DNA of 64,000 nt, taken from Planctomycetota bacterium (GTDB lineage: Bacteria > Planctomycetota > UBA8742 > UBA2392). The stretch covers positions 248,001 to 312,000 of the forward strand of contig JAHBXZ010000002.1 in NCBI GenBank assembly GCA_019636215.1, read 5' to 3'. The notes beneath the pieces are model-generated. The model worked only from the letters and a program-made list of their open reading frames with translations, was not told where the DNA came from and did not search any database. The translations under genes were made by a program, and so were the position numbers. Positions 23,223-32,545 of this stretch are shown in pieces. Numbering within the stretch: position 1 is the first letter of the stretch; each line of letters opens with the position of its first letter.

Positions 23223-25916
23223 CTAGCGGGGCGTCGAGATGCCCGACCCGTAGTGCACGTCCGTCTCTTCTTCAAGGTCAATAATGTGGGCCGAGACGAC
23301 GATAATGATGTCTTCACGAACCACGCTCTTGCCCTTGCGAGTGAACAGCGGGCCGATCAGGGGCAGATCTGACAGGATCGGGATGCCTGAATCAACCTGG
23401 GTCTCGTTCATCTTGCGCATGCCGCCGATCACGAAGCTGCCGCCGTCCGGCACCGTCACCGTGGTACGGATGCGCTGCAGGCTGAGTTGCGGGGTCTGGA
23501 TGGCCACCGGCGTACCGACGCCGAGGCTGGTCAGGAACGTCGGGATCGGACGCAGCAGCACGGCCAGGGTCGGCCGCAGTTCCAGCGTGACGTAACGGCG
23601 GTCCGCGCTGATCGTGGGGCGCACGTCCAGCACAATGCCGTCGCGGATGATGTCCACCACCGGGTCAGCGGCGGCAACACCGGCTGCGGTGTTCACTTCA
23701 AAGTCACGGATGTACGCGACCTCGTTCAGGATGCTTACGTGGGCGCGCTGGGTGTTGTGCACCGTGATGCGGGGTGCTGTCAACAATGTGGCGCGTTCAC
23801 GCTTGCGCACGGCGCGCAGAATCGCGTTGACTTCGGGGTTGTCTACAAAGGCCAGCTGGAAGCTCATGCCACCCAGGTTGGTCAGGCCGACGTTACCGCG
23901 ACGGCCGCCCAAACTCTGGTCGAACAGGTTCTCAACGCGGGCACGCTGGTCGATGCGGACGTTGCCCGAAGGCGGCATGTCCTGGAAGAAGAAGCCGGCG
24001 TCATTGCCAGTACCGCCGGGGCCGGCCGGGTTGCTGTTGTTGCCGAACTGGATGTCGTCCAGTGCCGCCGGTACCGGCGGAATGCCGGGTGCCGGAACCT
24101 GGGGGCTGCCGCCGATGCCGCGGAAGTCCAGGCCGATGTCTTCCAGGAAGTCGTCGCGGATGGTGATGAAGCGGCTTTCCACGCTGACCGTAAGGCCCTG
24201 GCTGCGGCGCAGGTCAGCCAGCAACTGGGCAACCTTGTCGATGTTGTCCGGGTTGTTCAGGACAATCAGGTCCTGCTGGCGGGTGGTGATGCCGTGGCCG
24301 TCCAGGCCCCAGCTTTGCGGGTCGATGGACTCCTCAATCACGGCCTGCAGGTCGTCAATCGCCACAGGGTCGGCTTCGGCCTGTTCTTCTTCACGGCCGA
24401 AACGCTGGTCCTGCTGGGTATCGCCCTGAAGGCGGGGCTCGTCGCCCTTGAAGGTGCGCAGCGTAACCAGCAAGTCCGCCACATTGAACACTCGGCGAAC
24501 CACGTTGCGGCCCTGGCTGGAACCCTGGGCACCGATGATGATCGCGCCGTTTTCAATGCGCCATTCCAGGTCCGCCTGGTCACAGACCAGGTCAAGGGCC
24601 TGGCGCAGCTTCACGCGGCCAATGTCCAGGCTGATGCCGGTGCTGCCGTCCACGTCGCGGGCCTTGATGACGTTGACGCGGCCTTCGGTGCGGAACTGCT
24701 TGATCACGTCGTCCAGCGGGGTTTCGTCCAGCAGCAGCGGCAGCGTAACGTTTTCGACGGCGCTGCGAACGGCGATGTCTTCCTTGCTGAGCTGCGTGCG
24801 GCGCTGGGCTTCCAGGCGCTGGTTGCGTTGCTCGGCGCGGCGGTAATCCTCGGTGTCGGGCAGGGTGACGTCGCCCAGCGGAATCGCCGTGGCGCGCACC
24901 ACGCTGACCATCGATTCCTTCCAGTTGCGGTTGAAGTCTTCCCAGGCGTTGCGTTCACGCTTGCCCTGGTCCAGGTCAACGGCGATCTGCTTCAGGCGGG
25001 CAACCTGGTCGTTGTACGGGTCTTCGCGAAGAATCTTGTTCAGCACGATCACGCATTCGCGGTATTCGCGCCGGTCAAAGTATTCCTTGGCCAGGTCATA
25101 CAGGTTGCGAACCTGTTCGCGATAGCGGTCAAGCTCCTGCTGGATTTCCAGTTCGCGCAGGCGGCGTTCCTGCTCGCGCACCTTCACAAAGTCTTCCAGG
25201 CGGGCCTTCTCGCGCAAAGTCTTGGCCTCTTCCATCAGCAGGCGGGCTTCGCGCTCCTGGGCCTCAGTCGGCACCAGGTAGTTTGTCCAGCGAATCAGGT
25301 CCAGCGCCTTTTCAAGTTCTGAAAGCGACTCGGTGTACTTGCCCTGGCGGATCAGCCGGCGGCCTTCATCAATCGTGCGGCTGATTTCGTACAGTGCCTC
25401 GGCGCGGGTCGCGGCTTCTTCTTCGCTGCGGGCGCGGGCCATGTTTTCGGCCGGGCCACGCTGGAAGCCGAGCATCTGCTCGGAATCCGCCTTGACCTGA
25501 AGGGCCGTGGCGTTCTTTTCGTCCATCAGCAGCGCGTCGTTGGCGTACTCCAGCGCGTCCTTGAAACGCTGGTCGCGGTAACGGCGCACGGCCTCGTTGG
25601 CGTAGTACTCCGACAACGCCTTGAGGTCCGACTTGCCGCCGCTGGATGCCGGCTTGGCGCCGCCGCGTGCCTGGGCTTCGCTGGTGCCGGCATCGCCGGA
25701 CGCCACGGGCTCCATGGACTTGGCCCTGGCGCTGTCGTTGCGCGCAGAGGTTTCGGCGTCGGGCGAATCGCTGCCCAGACGCGAAACGTAGTCGTCAGTG
25801 TTCGATTCCACTTTGCCCAGGGTCGTGGCTGAAGGCCCGGAGGCGCAGGCGGAAATCACGCCTGCAATGGTGGCGACCGCGATGTAAGCAAGCCGCCTGC
25901 GGATCCCAACGTCCAT
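23223..25916 (-). CDS. Secretin lipoprotein (GspD/PilQ superfamily)
   Basis: 897 residues. A lipoprotein signal has lipobox ISAC (Cys24). Residues ~110-330 are helical and coiled-coil-rich (YRDQRFKDALEYANDALLMD; YDLAKEYFDRREYRECVIVL), i.e. TPR. At ~385-450 is an STN-like/N0 domain (LLLDETPLDDVIKQFRTEGR), then an N1-type region. The C-terminal secretin domain has the signature VPDGGSFVIGGMR and ends LIGPLFTRKGKSVVREDIIIV. It should form the outer-membrane ring for the adjacent PilM/N/O-like genes, like Amuc_1098 of Akkermansia. The start is fixed by GAGGAGCGAG; a Met six codons earlier lacks such a site. It has its own promoter and terminator. Confidence 0.93.
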   Translation of the reverse strand: MDVGIRRRLAYIAVATIAGVISACASGPSATTLGKVESNTDDYVSRLGSDSPDAETSARNDSARAKSMEPVASGDAGTSEAQARGGAKPASSGGKSDLKALSEYYANEAVRRYRDQRFKDALEYANDALLMDEKNATALQVKADSEQMLGFQRGPAENMARARSEEEAATRAEALYEISRTIDEGRRLIRQGKYTESLSELEKALDLIRWTNYLVPTEAQEREARLLMEEAKTLREKARLEDFVKVREQERRLRELEIQQELDRYREQVRNLYDLAKEYFDRREYRECVIVLNKILREDPYNDQVARLKQIAVDLDQGKRERNAWEDFNRNWKESMVSVVRATAIPLGDVTLPDTEDYRRAEQRNQRLEAQRRTQLSKEDIAVRSAVENVTLPLLLDETPLDDVIKQFRTEGRVNVIKARDVDGSTGISLDIGRVKLRQALDLVCDQADLEWRIENGAIIIGAQGSSQGRNVVRRVFNVADLLVTLRTFKGDEPRLQGDTQQDQRFGREEEQAEADPVAIDDLQAVIEESIDPQSWGLDGHGITTRQQDLIVLNNPDNIDKVAQLLADLRRSQGLTVSVESRFITIRDDFLEDIGLDFRGIGGSPQVPAPGIPPVPAALDDIQFGNNSNPAGPGGTGNDAGFFFQDMPPSGNVRIDQRARVENLFDQSLGGRRGNVGLTNLGGMSFQLAFVDNPEVNAILRAVRKRERATLLTAPRITVHNTQRAHVSILNEVAYIRDFEVNTAAGVAAADPVVDIIRDGIVLDVRPTISADRRYVTLELRPTLAVLLRPIPTFLTSLGVGTPVAIQTPQLSLQRIRTTVTVPDGGSFVIGGMRKMNETQVDSGIPILSDLPLIGPLFTRKGKSVVREDIIIVVSAHIIDLEEETDVHYGSGISTPR

Positions 25917-25997
25917 AATGTACTCGCTCCTCATCCGTCGGGGAAAATGCCCGGGGGACGATGCGGCAGGGGTCCATCTTTCAGGGAGGGGACACTT

Positions 25998-26025
25998 ATG
26001 CTAGCGGTAGTGGCCGGGGTGTCAA
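25998..26025 (-). promoter_or_regulatory. Candidate promoter for the secretin gene
   Basis: Minus-strand perfect TTGACA, 16 bases, TAGCAT. It lies downstream of the terminator of the preceding operon and about 75 bases before the secretin start. A second TTGACA 38 bases upstream has no good -10. Confidence 0.5.
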
Positions 26026-26093
26026 CGCTGTAAATGCCATGCCGGCACAGGCATTTGTGTCAAACACACAACCCCGGCTGCCTCACCCGAAAA

Positions 26094-26123
26094 GAAACAG
26101 CGACCCCAGCGGGTCGCTGTTTT
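26094..26123 (-). terminator. Terminator of the PilM/PilO-like operon
   Basis: AAACAGCGACCC, CAGC loop, GGGTCGCTGTTT: a 12-bp stem followed on the minus strand by TTTCTTTTCGG. It lies between the EF-hand gene and the secretin gene. Confidence 0.85.
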
Positions 26124-26138
26124 CGTGACTTTTTGCGC

Positions 26139-28100
26139 CTAACGGTACAGCGTGCCGAAGATGTCCAGCTTGTCGGCGCCAACCTTCACGTCGCGGCCAT
26201 CCAGGCCGTCAAACTTGCCTGCAGTCAGGTCAACCGTGCCGGCCTTGAGATTTCTGATCGCGGCCGCATTCAGCTTGTTGCCGCTGCTGTCGAACACGTC
26301 TACCCCGGCCGGCGCGCTGTTCAGGTCCAGGGAGGCCCCGGCTTCTTCGCCAAGCTTGACCTTCTTGCGGGTCAGAACCACGCGATACCAGTTGTCGCCA
26401 ACCTGGTGCCAGCGAGTGATTTCAAACGAAGCATCAATGTTGCGGGCATTGGCGGTGTTGGTCATGGCCAGCACACGCACTTCCAACGTAGAAGCCGTCG
26501 AGGGCGCAGGCTGGGCAGGCATTGGTGCGCGGGTGGCGCGGGGAAGTTCATAATCCCCAAGCTCAGAGTGGTTCAATATCGTGCCCGCGTTGGTGTTGCT
26601 GACAAACCGGAACCCGGTGCTGAAGTTAATCTTCGCACCGCCCGCCAGCAGTGTCGGCAGGTCCGCGGCTTCTGTTTCGCCTGCCTTGGTGGCCTTGCCG
26701 TCGCGGTCTTTCAACTGCGCGGCCGAGTAGTCGCCACCGAGCGTGGGCGACCCGACGTTGTCCACTTTCTCGAGCATGCTGACTTTGTACCACACCGATT
26801 CCTGGCCCAGCCCGTAACGGTACCAGCGGGTCAGCACAATGTTCACCTGGTTGGCACCGGCGGCACCGTTCCAGCTCATGACCACGCGGTTGGGGACGCG
26901 CACCGGATGTGTGGGCTGAACGACCCGCACGCTGGCCTTCTTGTCATTGAACACCATATCGTGCTTCACGCCGCGCTTGAGCGGCTTGGCCGTCAGCATG
27001 CGCACGGCATAGGTGTAGCTGGCGTCGGTTTCAAAACCGACGTCGCGGAACTCCGTGCCGGTGGCCTCGGCGTAGCGTTCCCAGGCTGCGGGTTCTTCGG
27101 GCTTGATCGGCTCGGAGCTGATGGCCTTGAACGCGGCCAGCGCTTTGGTGCGGTTGGACTCGACGTCCTTGTTGGTCTTCTCCGGGTCGGAGTCTGACGG
27201 GGCGTTCCACCACTTATCAAAGGCGGCTTCCCACCGCGTAAGATCCTCGGTGTACTTGGCCACGCGCCTGCCGTACTCCTTCTTGCGGGCTTCCACAGTT
27301 TCCGGGCTGAAGCGTTCAATCAGGTACGTGGCATCCGGCGGCATGCTGGCCAGATCCGGCGCTTCCCATGAAACAACAATCTCCATTTTCTCGAGATCCA
27401 CCGTGACGCCGACGGATTTGACCGGGCCGAGGTCCACCCACTCTTTGGGCTTGTTGCGGTCCTTGAACTCCTGAAGACTGATCGCGTCGTCGAAATCTTC
27501 GTCCCAATTCAACAGGTCTTGGCGCGAGATTTCGTCGGGCGCGGTCAGGCGGCCATTGCCGTCTTTGTCCAGGCTGGCGAACAGCTCTTCTTCGTCCTTG
27601 GGCGGCAGGTTGTACTCAGCGCGGGAGATGCGGTTGTCCTTGGGGTTGTTGTCCCATTCCACAAACTTGCCCACGCGCCCGGGCTGGCCGTAGTACGGCG
27701 TGGCGCGGAACTCCTTTTCATCCCAGAAGCCGTTCTTGTCTTCGTCGTAAAGCTCGAACTCGTCTTCCTCGCGACCTTCCACTTCAACCTTGATCACCAC
27801 CGGCAGGTTGGCGATTTTGGCCTCGCCGGGCACCGGTGTGTAAGTCTTGCGTTCATCGGGCGTGACCATGTCAATCACGGACGTCACCTTGGGCATGCCC
27901 GAAGGCGGCAGGCCGGCAGTGCCCAAGCCAAGGCGCGAGTTGACGTCCTTGGCGGCCTTCTGCAGCTTGCCCTGTTCTTCGCTCATGCTGCCGCTGAACT
28001 GCACGGCCACAATGAAGCCGATCAGCAGCAATGCGCCCAGCGCCGGGGCACCAATCGGCCCGAACTGCGCCACAGGGTTGGGTTTGGTTTCGGTTGCCAT
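26139..28100 (-). CDS. Membrane-anchored protein with EF-hand calcium loops, pilus-platform cluster
   Basis: 653 residues from the ATG with AAAGGAATC upstream. One N-terminal helix (ALGALLLIGFIVAVQFSG, ~20-37) anchors a large extracytoplasmic part. Four EF-hand-like loops follow: DEDKNGFWDEKE (119-130), one near 150-162, DKDGNGRLTAPD (178-189) and DEDFDDAISLQE (200-211). The first and third have near-complete ligand patterns. The second half is beta-rich and possibly FN3-like (VVMSWNGAAGANQVNIVLTR). The place in the gene order is that of an inner-membrane/periplasmic platform component such as Amuc_1099/1100. Calcium binding is inferred from the motifs. No enzyme motif is present. Confidence 0.8.
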   Translation of the reverse strand: MATETKPNPVAQFGPIGAPALGALLLIGFIVAVQFSGSMSEEQGKLQKAAKDVNSRLGLGTAGLPPSGMPKVTSVIDMVTPDERKTYTPVPGEAKIANLPVVIKVEVEGREEDEFELYDEDKNGFWDEKEFRATPYYGQPGRVGKFVEWDNNPKDNRISRAEYNLPPKDEEELFASLDKDGNGRLTAPDEISRQDLLNWDEDFDDAISLQEFKDRNKPKEWVDLGPVKSVGVTVDLEKMEIVVSWEAPDLASMPPDATYLIERFSPETVEARKKEYGRRVAKYTEDLTRWEAAFDKWWNAPSDSDPEKTNKDVESNRTKALAAFKAISSEPIKPEEPAAWERYAEATGTEFRDVGFETDASYTYAVRMLTAKPLKRGVKHDMVFNDKKASVRVVQPTHPVRVPNRVVMSWNGAAGANQVNIVLTRWYRYGLGQESVWYKVSMLEKVDNVGSPTLGGDYSAAQLKDRDGKATKAGETEAADLPTLLAGGAKINFSTGFRFVSNTNAGTILNHSELGDYELPRATRAPMPAQPAPSTASTLEVRVLAMTNTANARNIDASFEITRWHQVGDNWYRVVLTRKKVKLGEEAGASLDLNSAPAGVDVFDSSGNKLNAAAIRNLKAGTVDLTAGKFDGLDGRDVKVGADKLDIFGTLYR

Positions 28101-28159
28101 GTCGTGATTCCTTTGCGGGGCGTACTGAAGTGGGGCCAACGCTCTCCGTTTGACGCGGT

Positions 28160-29200
28160 CTAGTTGTTCTCAGGCGGCGGGGTCACCCCGCGCCAGTTCT
28201 TGTTAAAGGAAAGCGCCTTGGCGCGAATCGCCGCGCGCACGGGCAGTTGCAGCTGCAGATCCTTGAACCACTTTTCTTCAAGTTCTTTCTTCTTCTGCAT
28301 CAGCACCGGGTCATCATCCTTGGCGTTTTCCGGGATGCCGTACTTGGCCTTGTCAGCATTGCTGATGTTGGCCGTGGCGATGATCGGGCGTTCCATCAGT
28401 TCAAGCTGCATGCCATCAACTTCAATCGGGAATCCCCAGCGGCCCAGGTTCTCTTTGGCTTTGGCTGGTTCGCCCAGGGTGTTGCGGCTGGGGTTGGAGA
28501 GTTCCTCGGCCAGTGCCGTGGCAAAGCCCGGCTGGCATTCCAGTGTCACGACAAACGGGAAGTCTTCCCACGGCACATCAATGCTGACGTTTTCCATGCC
28601 GCGGAACTCCCACTTGAACTCGACCAGCTTGATGCCCTGGCCGGCAAACGCGGGCTGCTTGAGCAACTGTTCACAGATGAAGCAGACCTCGGACATGATG
28701 CGGATCTGTGTCTGGAACTCGGGTATCTTCTTGGGGTCCGCAATCGAGTTCATCTGCTGCAGTGTGCTGCCCCAGTAGTTTGGCTGGTTCTGCGGCGGCG
28801 GCACGGTGCGGTCGCCCAGTTCAGCGGGCAGGGTTGCGGGCTTTTCCAGCTTGGCAAAGCGCGCCTGCAGCGCCTTTACGGCAACGTCGCCCTCCTGCGA
28901 GAAGAACGAAGCCCCGTCCGTGAACGTCGTGCGCCCGCTGCGCAACTGCGCGCCGGCGCCGGAACGCAGCGATTCTTCGGCCGTTGCGATTTCCTTGTCG
29001 AAGGACTCGCGCATGCGCTTGATGTTGTCGCTGTCGCGTTTGGTCGGCAGGCTTGCCGCCTTGGGCAGCGATGCCGCAGCCTTGCCAAGGTCTTGCTGGC
29101 GGCCGGATTTGATCATGATGCCCACAACCATCAGCACCAGGCCCAGCAGCACGCCGGCACCAAGCACTATGAAGTGGAGATTTTTCTTTACGCCGTCCAT
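28160..29200 (-). CDS. PilO/Amuc_1100-like inner-membrane protein
   Basis: 346 residues. A short cytoplasmic start (MDGVKKN), one membrane helix (LHFIVLGAGVLLGLVLMVVG), then a coiled-coil (DSDNIKRMRESFDKEIATAE) and an alpha/beta domain with paired beta strands (VEFKWEFRGMENVSIDVPWE, FPFVVTLECQPGF). This is the PilO/GspM and Amuc_1100 topology. Cysteines in EVCFICEQLL could be structural. The start is fixed by CAGGAGCAACC. It lies between the PilM-PilN fusion and the EF-hand protein, as expected for an alignment subcomplex linking inner membrane and secretin. Assignment is by topology and context, not by strong motif. Confidence 0.7.
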   Translation of the reverse strand: MDGVKKNLHFIVLGAGVLLGLVLMVVGIMIKSGRQQDLGKAAASLPKAASLPTKRDSDNIKRMRESFDKEIATAEESLRSGAGAQLRSGRTTFTDGASFFSQEGDVAVKALQARFAKLEKPATLPAELGDRTVPPPQNQPNYWGSTLQQMNSIADPKKIPEFQTQIRIMSEVCFICEQLLKQPAFAGQGIKLVEFKWEFRGMENVSIDVPWEDFPFVVTLECQPGFATALAEELSNPSRNTLGEPAKAKENLGRWGFPIEVDGMQLELMERPIIATANISNADKAKYGIPENAKDDDPVLMQKKKELEEKWFKDLQLQLPVRAAIRAKALSFNKNWRGVTPPPENN

Positions 29201-29250
29201 CGGTTGCTCCTGCTGGCGCGTGAGTTTCCCGCGCTGCCTGTGCTTGAAAT

Positions 29251-31302
29251 TTAGCCCTGGCCTTCGGTTGCGCCTTCTTCTTTCGGGGGTGCCGGCGGCA
29301 TCACCGGGTCCAGCGTCAGGGAAACCTTGACAAAGCTGATGCCGAACTTCCACGGGTAAGTCACACCGCGCGGCAGCGATTCATTGCGACCGCCGCGCAT
29401 CAAGGCCACGTCCTTGATGATGCCCTTGCTGTCCAGCACTTCAGACGTGCCCTTGAACAGGCCAAGGGTCAGCTTGGGGAACTTGATGTTTTTGTGGTCG
29501 GCTTCCGGGATGCCTTCCAGCTGTTTGCTGGATTTCAGATACTCCAGCAACGCGCCTTCCACGGCTACTTTCAGGTACCCGGGGTCTTCCGTAAGCAGGC
29601 GGTTCAGGTTGTTGAACGCCGAATCCTGACTGGCACCGGAATCCAGTGCCGAGGCCAAAAACACCTGGTAGGTGTAGGTGCGGCTGGCCGTCCAGATGTC
29701 CTTCTTGTCACTGCCTGGCAAGCCCTGCATTTCCGGCCGGGTCTCCAGCACGAACGCCGCGTTGGTGTCGCCGGGCATCAGTGACGGGAACTGCTGGCCA
29801 CCGGCGGCAAGCCGCTGGTTGGCGCGGAACACCGGGTTGGCCGCGCGCTGTGCGGCCTCGCCGATGGCGCTGTCCACAGTGCGCATCAGCAGGCCGGTGA
29901 CCACGTTGGCCGGGATGGTGAAGCGTTCCGGCGGGGCATCGACCATGTCGCCGTTCTGGTCCTTCACCTTGCGGTTCAGTTCGGCGAAATAGCCCTCGGC
30001 GAGGTTCTGCATGGACCGCGCCTTGAAGTCTACCGCACCGACGTCCTGCTTGGCCCGGTACTCCTTGGTTGCGGCATCGGCGGTGTTCTTGATGTCGACT
30101 GCTTCCTGCAGCGCGGGCGCGACACCGCCCGTGGAAAGAATGCCCACGGCCAGCGCCAGCACACCGCCGGCCAGTGCCAGTCCGCCGCCCACAAAGAACG
30201 GCATGCGCAGGGCTTCGGTCTGCTTGGCGGCAACGTATTCCGGCGGCAGCAGGTTGATGGTGTTGACGCCGTCAACGCCCAGGCCCTGCAACGCAAGGCC
30301 GATGGCCACCGTCAGGCTCTGGATGGTGTTCTGCACTTCGCCGGGGTCCACGTTGCGTGAAAGGCTGACGCGCTGGGGTGCCTCCACCTTGTGGACTTCA
30401 TATTGAAGCTGCTGCTCGAAGAACTTCTTGATGTTCAACAGCTTGCTGCCGTTGCCCATCATCACCAGTTTGCTGATGTTGGCGGCTTCGTTCTGGTTCT
30501 TGTAGAAGCCGACGGCGCGGTAGATTTCGCCCACCATGTCCTTCAACGGCGGCTTCATGGCGTCAAACACCGCCGCGGCGTCCTTGGACTTGCCGGCGTT
30601 GCGCTTCAGCTTTTCGGCGTCTTCGACACTCAGCTTGAAGCGCGCACGCAGGGCCTTGGTGATCTCGTTGCCGGCCACGGGCACCACGCGAACGTAGGTC
30701 TTCTGGCCGTCAATCAGCACCACGTCGGTGTTGTCGGCGCCGATGTCGATGGCCACGCAGCAGTCGGCCACGGCGTCGTCGAACTCGTACTTGATGTAGT
30801 TGTAGATGCCCAGCGGCGCTACCTGCACGCCGGTGATGTGCAGACCGGCGGTATCGCAGGCGTCCAGCAGCTGCTGGACAACTTCGCGCTTGGCCGCGTA
30901 CAGGTTGACCTTGAGCTCGTCTTCGCCCTCGGTTTCTTCAATCACCTGGTAGTCCCACACCGCCTCTTCCAGCTTGATTGGAATCTGGCTGCGGGCCTCA
31001 TTTTGAATGGTCTCGCGTACGCGTTCCTTGGGCACCGGCGGCAGGCTGATAATGCGGCCCAGGGTGTTCTGCCCGGTCAGGGACACGAACACCTGTTCGC
31101 CCTTCTTGATGCCCTCGCTGGAACGCAGCGTGGCCAGCGCGCCGGCCATGGCGGCCTCGCGCGTGACACCGTTGCCAAACCCGTAGTCGGAGAGGCTGAT
31201 AATAGTGAAGGACTCAAGGCTCACGCCCCCGCCATCACCGCTGAGCTTCACCGCCTTGACGCTGGAGGTGCCAAGCTCAATGCCCCAAGCACTCTTTGCC
31301 AT
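29251..31302 (-). CDS. pilM: PilM-PilN fusion protein (Amuc_1101-like)
   Basis: 683 residues. The N-terminal ~350 residues are an actin-like PilM domain: AWGIELGTSSVKAVKLSG, FVSLTGQNTLGRIISLP, CVAIDIGADNTDVVLIDG, then VRVVPVAGNEITKAL. It is followed by INLLPPEYVAAKQ, the hallmark start of PilN. The membrane helix FFVGGGLALAGGVLALAVGI and a periplasmic coiled-coil/ferredoxin-like domain come next. In type IV pili PilM and PilN are separate and bind each other; here they are one chain. The start at MAKSAWG is preceded by GAGGGTC. It is the first gene of a three-gene operon ending at the terminator near 26.1 kb. No pilin or ATPase gene is present. Confidence 0.9.
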   Translation of the reverse strand: MAKSAWGIELGTSSVKAVKLSGDGGGVSLESFTIISLSDYGFGNGVTREAAMAGALATLRSSEGIKKGEQVFVSLTGQNTLGRIISLPPVPKERVRETIQNEARSQIPIKLEEAVWDYQVIEETEGEDELKVNLYAAKREVVQQLLDACDTAGLHITGVQVAPLGIYNYIKYEFDDAVADCCVAIDIGADNTDVVLIDGQKTYVRVVPVAGNEITKALRARFKLSVEDAEKLKRNAGKSKDAAAVFDAMKPPLKDMVGEIYRAVGFYKNQNEAANISKLVMMGNGSKLLNIKKFFEQQLQYEVHKVEAPQRVSLSRNVDPGEVQNTIQSLTVAIGLALQGLGVDGVNTINLLPPEYVAAKQTEALRMPFFVGGGLALAGGVLALAVGILSTGGVAPALQEAVDIKNTADAATKEYRAKQDVGAVDFKARSMQNLAEGYFAELNRKVKDQNGDMVDAPPERFTIPANVVTGLLMRTVDSAIGEAAQRAANPVFRANQRLAAGGQQFPSLMPGDTNAAFVLETRPEMQGLPGSDKKDIWTASRTYTYQVFLASALDSGASQDSAFNNLNRLLTEDPGYLKVAVEGALLEYLKSSKQLEGIPEADHKNIKFPKLTLGLFKGTSEVLDSKGIIKDVALMRGGRNESLPRGVTYPWKFGISFVKVSLTLDPVMPPAPPKEEGATEGQG

Positions 31303-31392
31303 GTGACCCTCGAAGCATGGACGCAGGCCGGTCGGCATAGCCGACACAGCCCGTGAAAACACCGGCTGATCTTCTGCTTGGGGGGTGTGCCT

Positions 31393-31421
31393 AGGATGGC
31401 CCGATTCTGTCCCAACGTCAA
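31393..31421 (-). promoter_or_regulatory. Candidate promoter for the PilM-N operon
   Basis: Minus-strand TTGACG, 17 bases, CATCCT (only 3 of 6 in the -10), about 90 bases before the start of the PilM-PilN gene. The rest of the 197-base spacer shows nothing else. Confidence 0.3.
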
Positions 31422-31499
31422 GCCGCGACTATGCTTGGTAACGATTCATTTACGAACCGGCTGCATCGGCAGCTGCCCGATTTGCCCCGGCGGCTCCGG

Positions 31500-32468
31500 C
31501 TACGGCACCAGCAGCAGGCCCCGCAAAGTTGACCCAAGCTGCCCGGGTTTGATGTTGTTGGGCACAAGTTCGCCCCGGTTATCAACATACCGCAGGTGCG
31601 CGATCGGCAGACGCCAGTCGTCGGCCACCCACTGGCCCTGCCCCTTGTTGAGGTTCATGTTCAGGGCCGGTACGTACAGGCCCCAGTCCCGGCGCTTCAG
31701 GCGGCGCACACCTTCCTGGGGCGGCAGGTCGAACCAACTGGTTGTGTTCAGGCGCAGGTCGTACAGCCACCCGCCCTCCACACTGACCACGTTCAGGACG
31801 GCCCCGGCCGGCGCGTTGGTGTTCACGGCCACCGGGTGATACAGGCGGTCGCCCCGGATCTCGACAAGGTCAATCTCTGGTTCCAGGTGAATCTCGCCAT
31901 GGTCTTCGCGCATGGCGCGCATGTCGCGCTGGATCGTCCAGTACTCACGCGCAAACCAGTCGGCATGCAGATCCGGGTTTGCCAGCAGGGACGGCAGCAG
32001 CTTCAATCCATGCTCGTACTGGGCCTGGCGGGCCTCCAGTTCGGTGCCGAACAGCGATGTGCGCATCGGGCTGTGCGGGTGTTTGGTCAGGGCCGCAAGC
32101 GTCAGGTTGATCTTTACGCCCTCGGGCGTGGTGAACTCGTCAAAGTCACCGGCCATCGCTGCCGCAACCAGCGTGGGCCCGTGTTCCAGCGCCAGCGCCG
32201 GCTGCACGACCGCAAACACGCTGCACAGCCCGTCGGTGTCCCAGTGATTGTTGGTGACTGTGGTGATGCCCTGCAGCAGCGTGGCTCGCTGTTCATGCCT
32301 GGCCAGCATCAGGCACGAGCCCGTGGACACCTTGTGCCGCAGAGCCTGCGGAGTGCGGTGGCCGGGCCAGTGCGAAAGATGCAGGCGGCCCGGGGCGTCG
32401 CCATCGACACTGACGCACTCGTCAGGGTTCAGCCCTTCGTGCCAGAAACGAAAGCTAAGGGGCGTCAT
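31500..32468 (-). CDS. Uncharacterised protein, DUF6687-like
   Basis: 322 residues, cytoplasmic, with no signal or membrane helix. The block TTVTNNHWDTDGLCSVFAVV suggests a metal- or phosphate-binding site resembling the 'H.d.DG' motifs of DHH-type phosphoesterases. Later blocks are AREYWTIQRDMRAMREDHGE, YHPVAVNTNAPAGAVLNVVS and YDLRLNTTSWFDLP. From memory the pattern fits DUF6687, a family without assigned function; I cannot confirm that here. TTAGGATG precedes the ATG. It lies between rpiB and the pilus-platform operon on the same strand but with sizeable spacers, so no operon is implied. Confidence 0.7.
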   Translation of the reverse strand: MTPLSFRFWHEGLNPDECVSVDGDAPGRLHLSHWPGHRTPQALRHKVSTGSCLMLARHEQRATLLQGITTVTNNHWDTDGLCSVFAVVQPALALEHGPTLVAAAMAGDFDEFTTPEGVKINLTLAALTKHPHSPMRTSLFGTELEARQAQYEHGLKLLPSLLANPDLHADWFAREYWTIQRDMRAMREDHGEIHLEPEIDLVEIRGDRLYHPVAVNTNAPAGAVLNVVSVEGGWLYDLRLNTTSWFDLPPQEGVRRLKRRDWGLYVPALNMNLNKGQGQWVADDWRLPIAHLRYVDNRGELVPNNIKPGQLGSTLRGLLLVP

Positions 32469-32545
32469 CCACGCATCCTAACGGCAGAACCGACGGCGGG
32501 CAGACCAGGCCCTTGAAGGTGGCAGGCTGCAAGCCGGGCCGACGT

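Noticed and set aside
23487..25322. Antisense frame of 611 codons opposite the secretin
   Set aside because: The secretin signature and TPR region on the minus strand are unmistakable; this frame has no recognisable fold.
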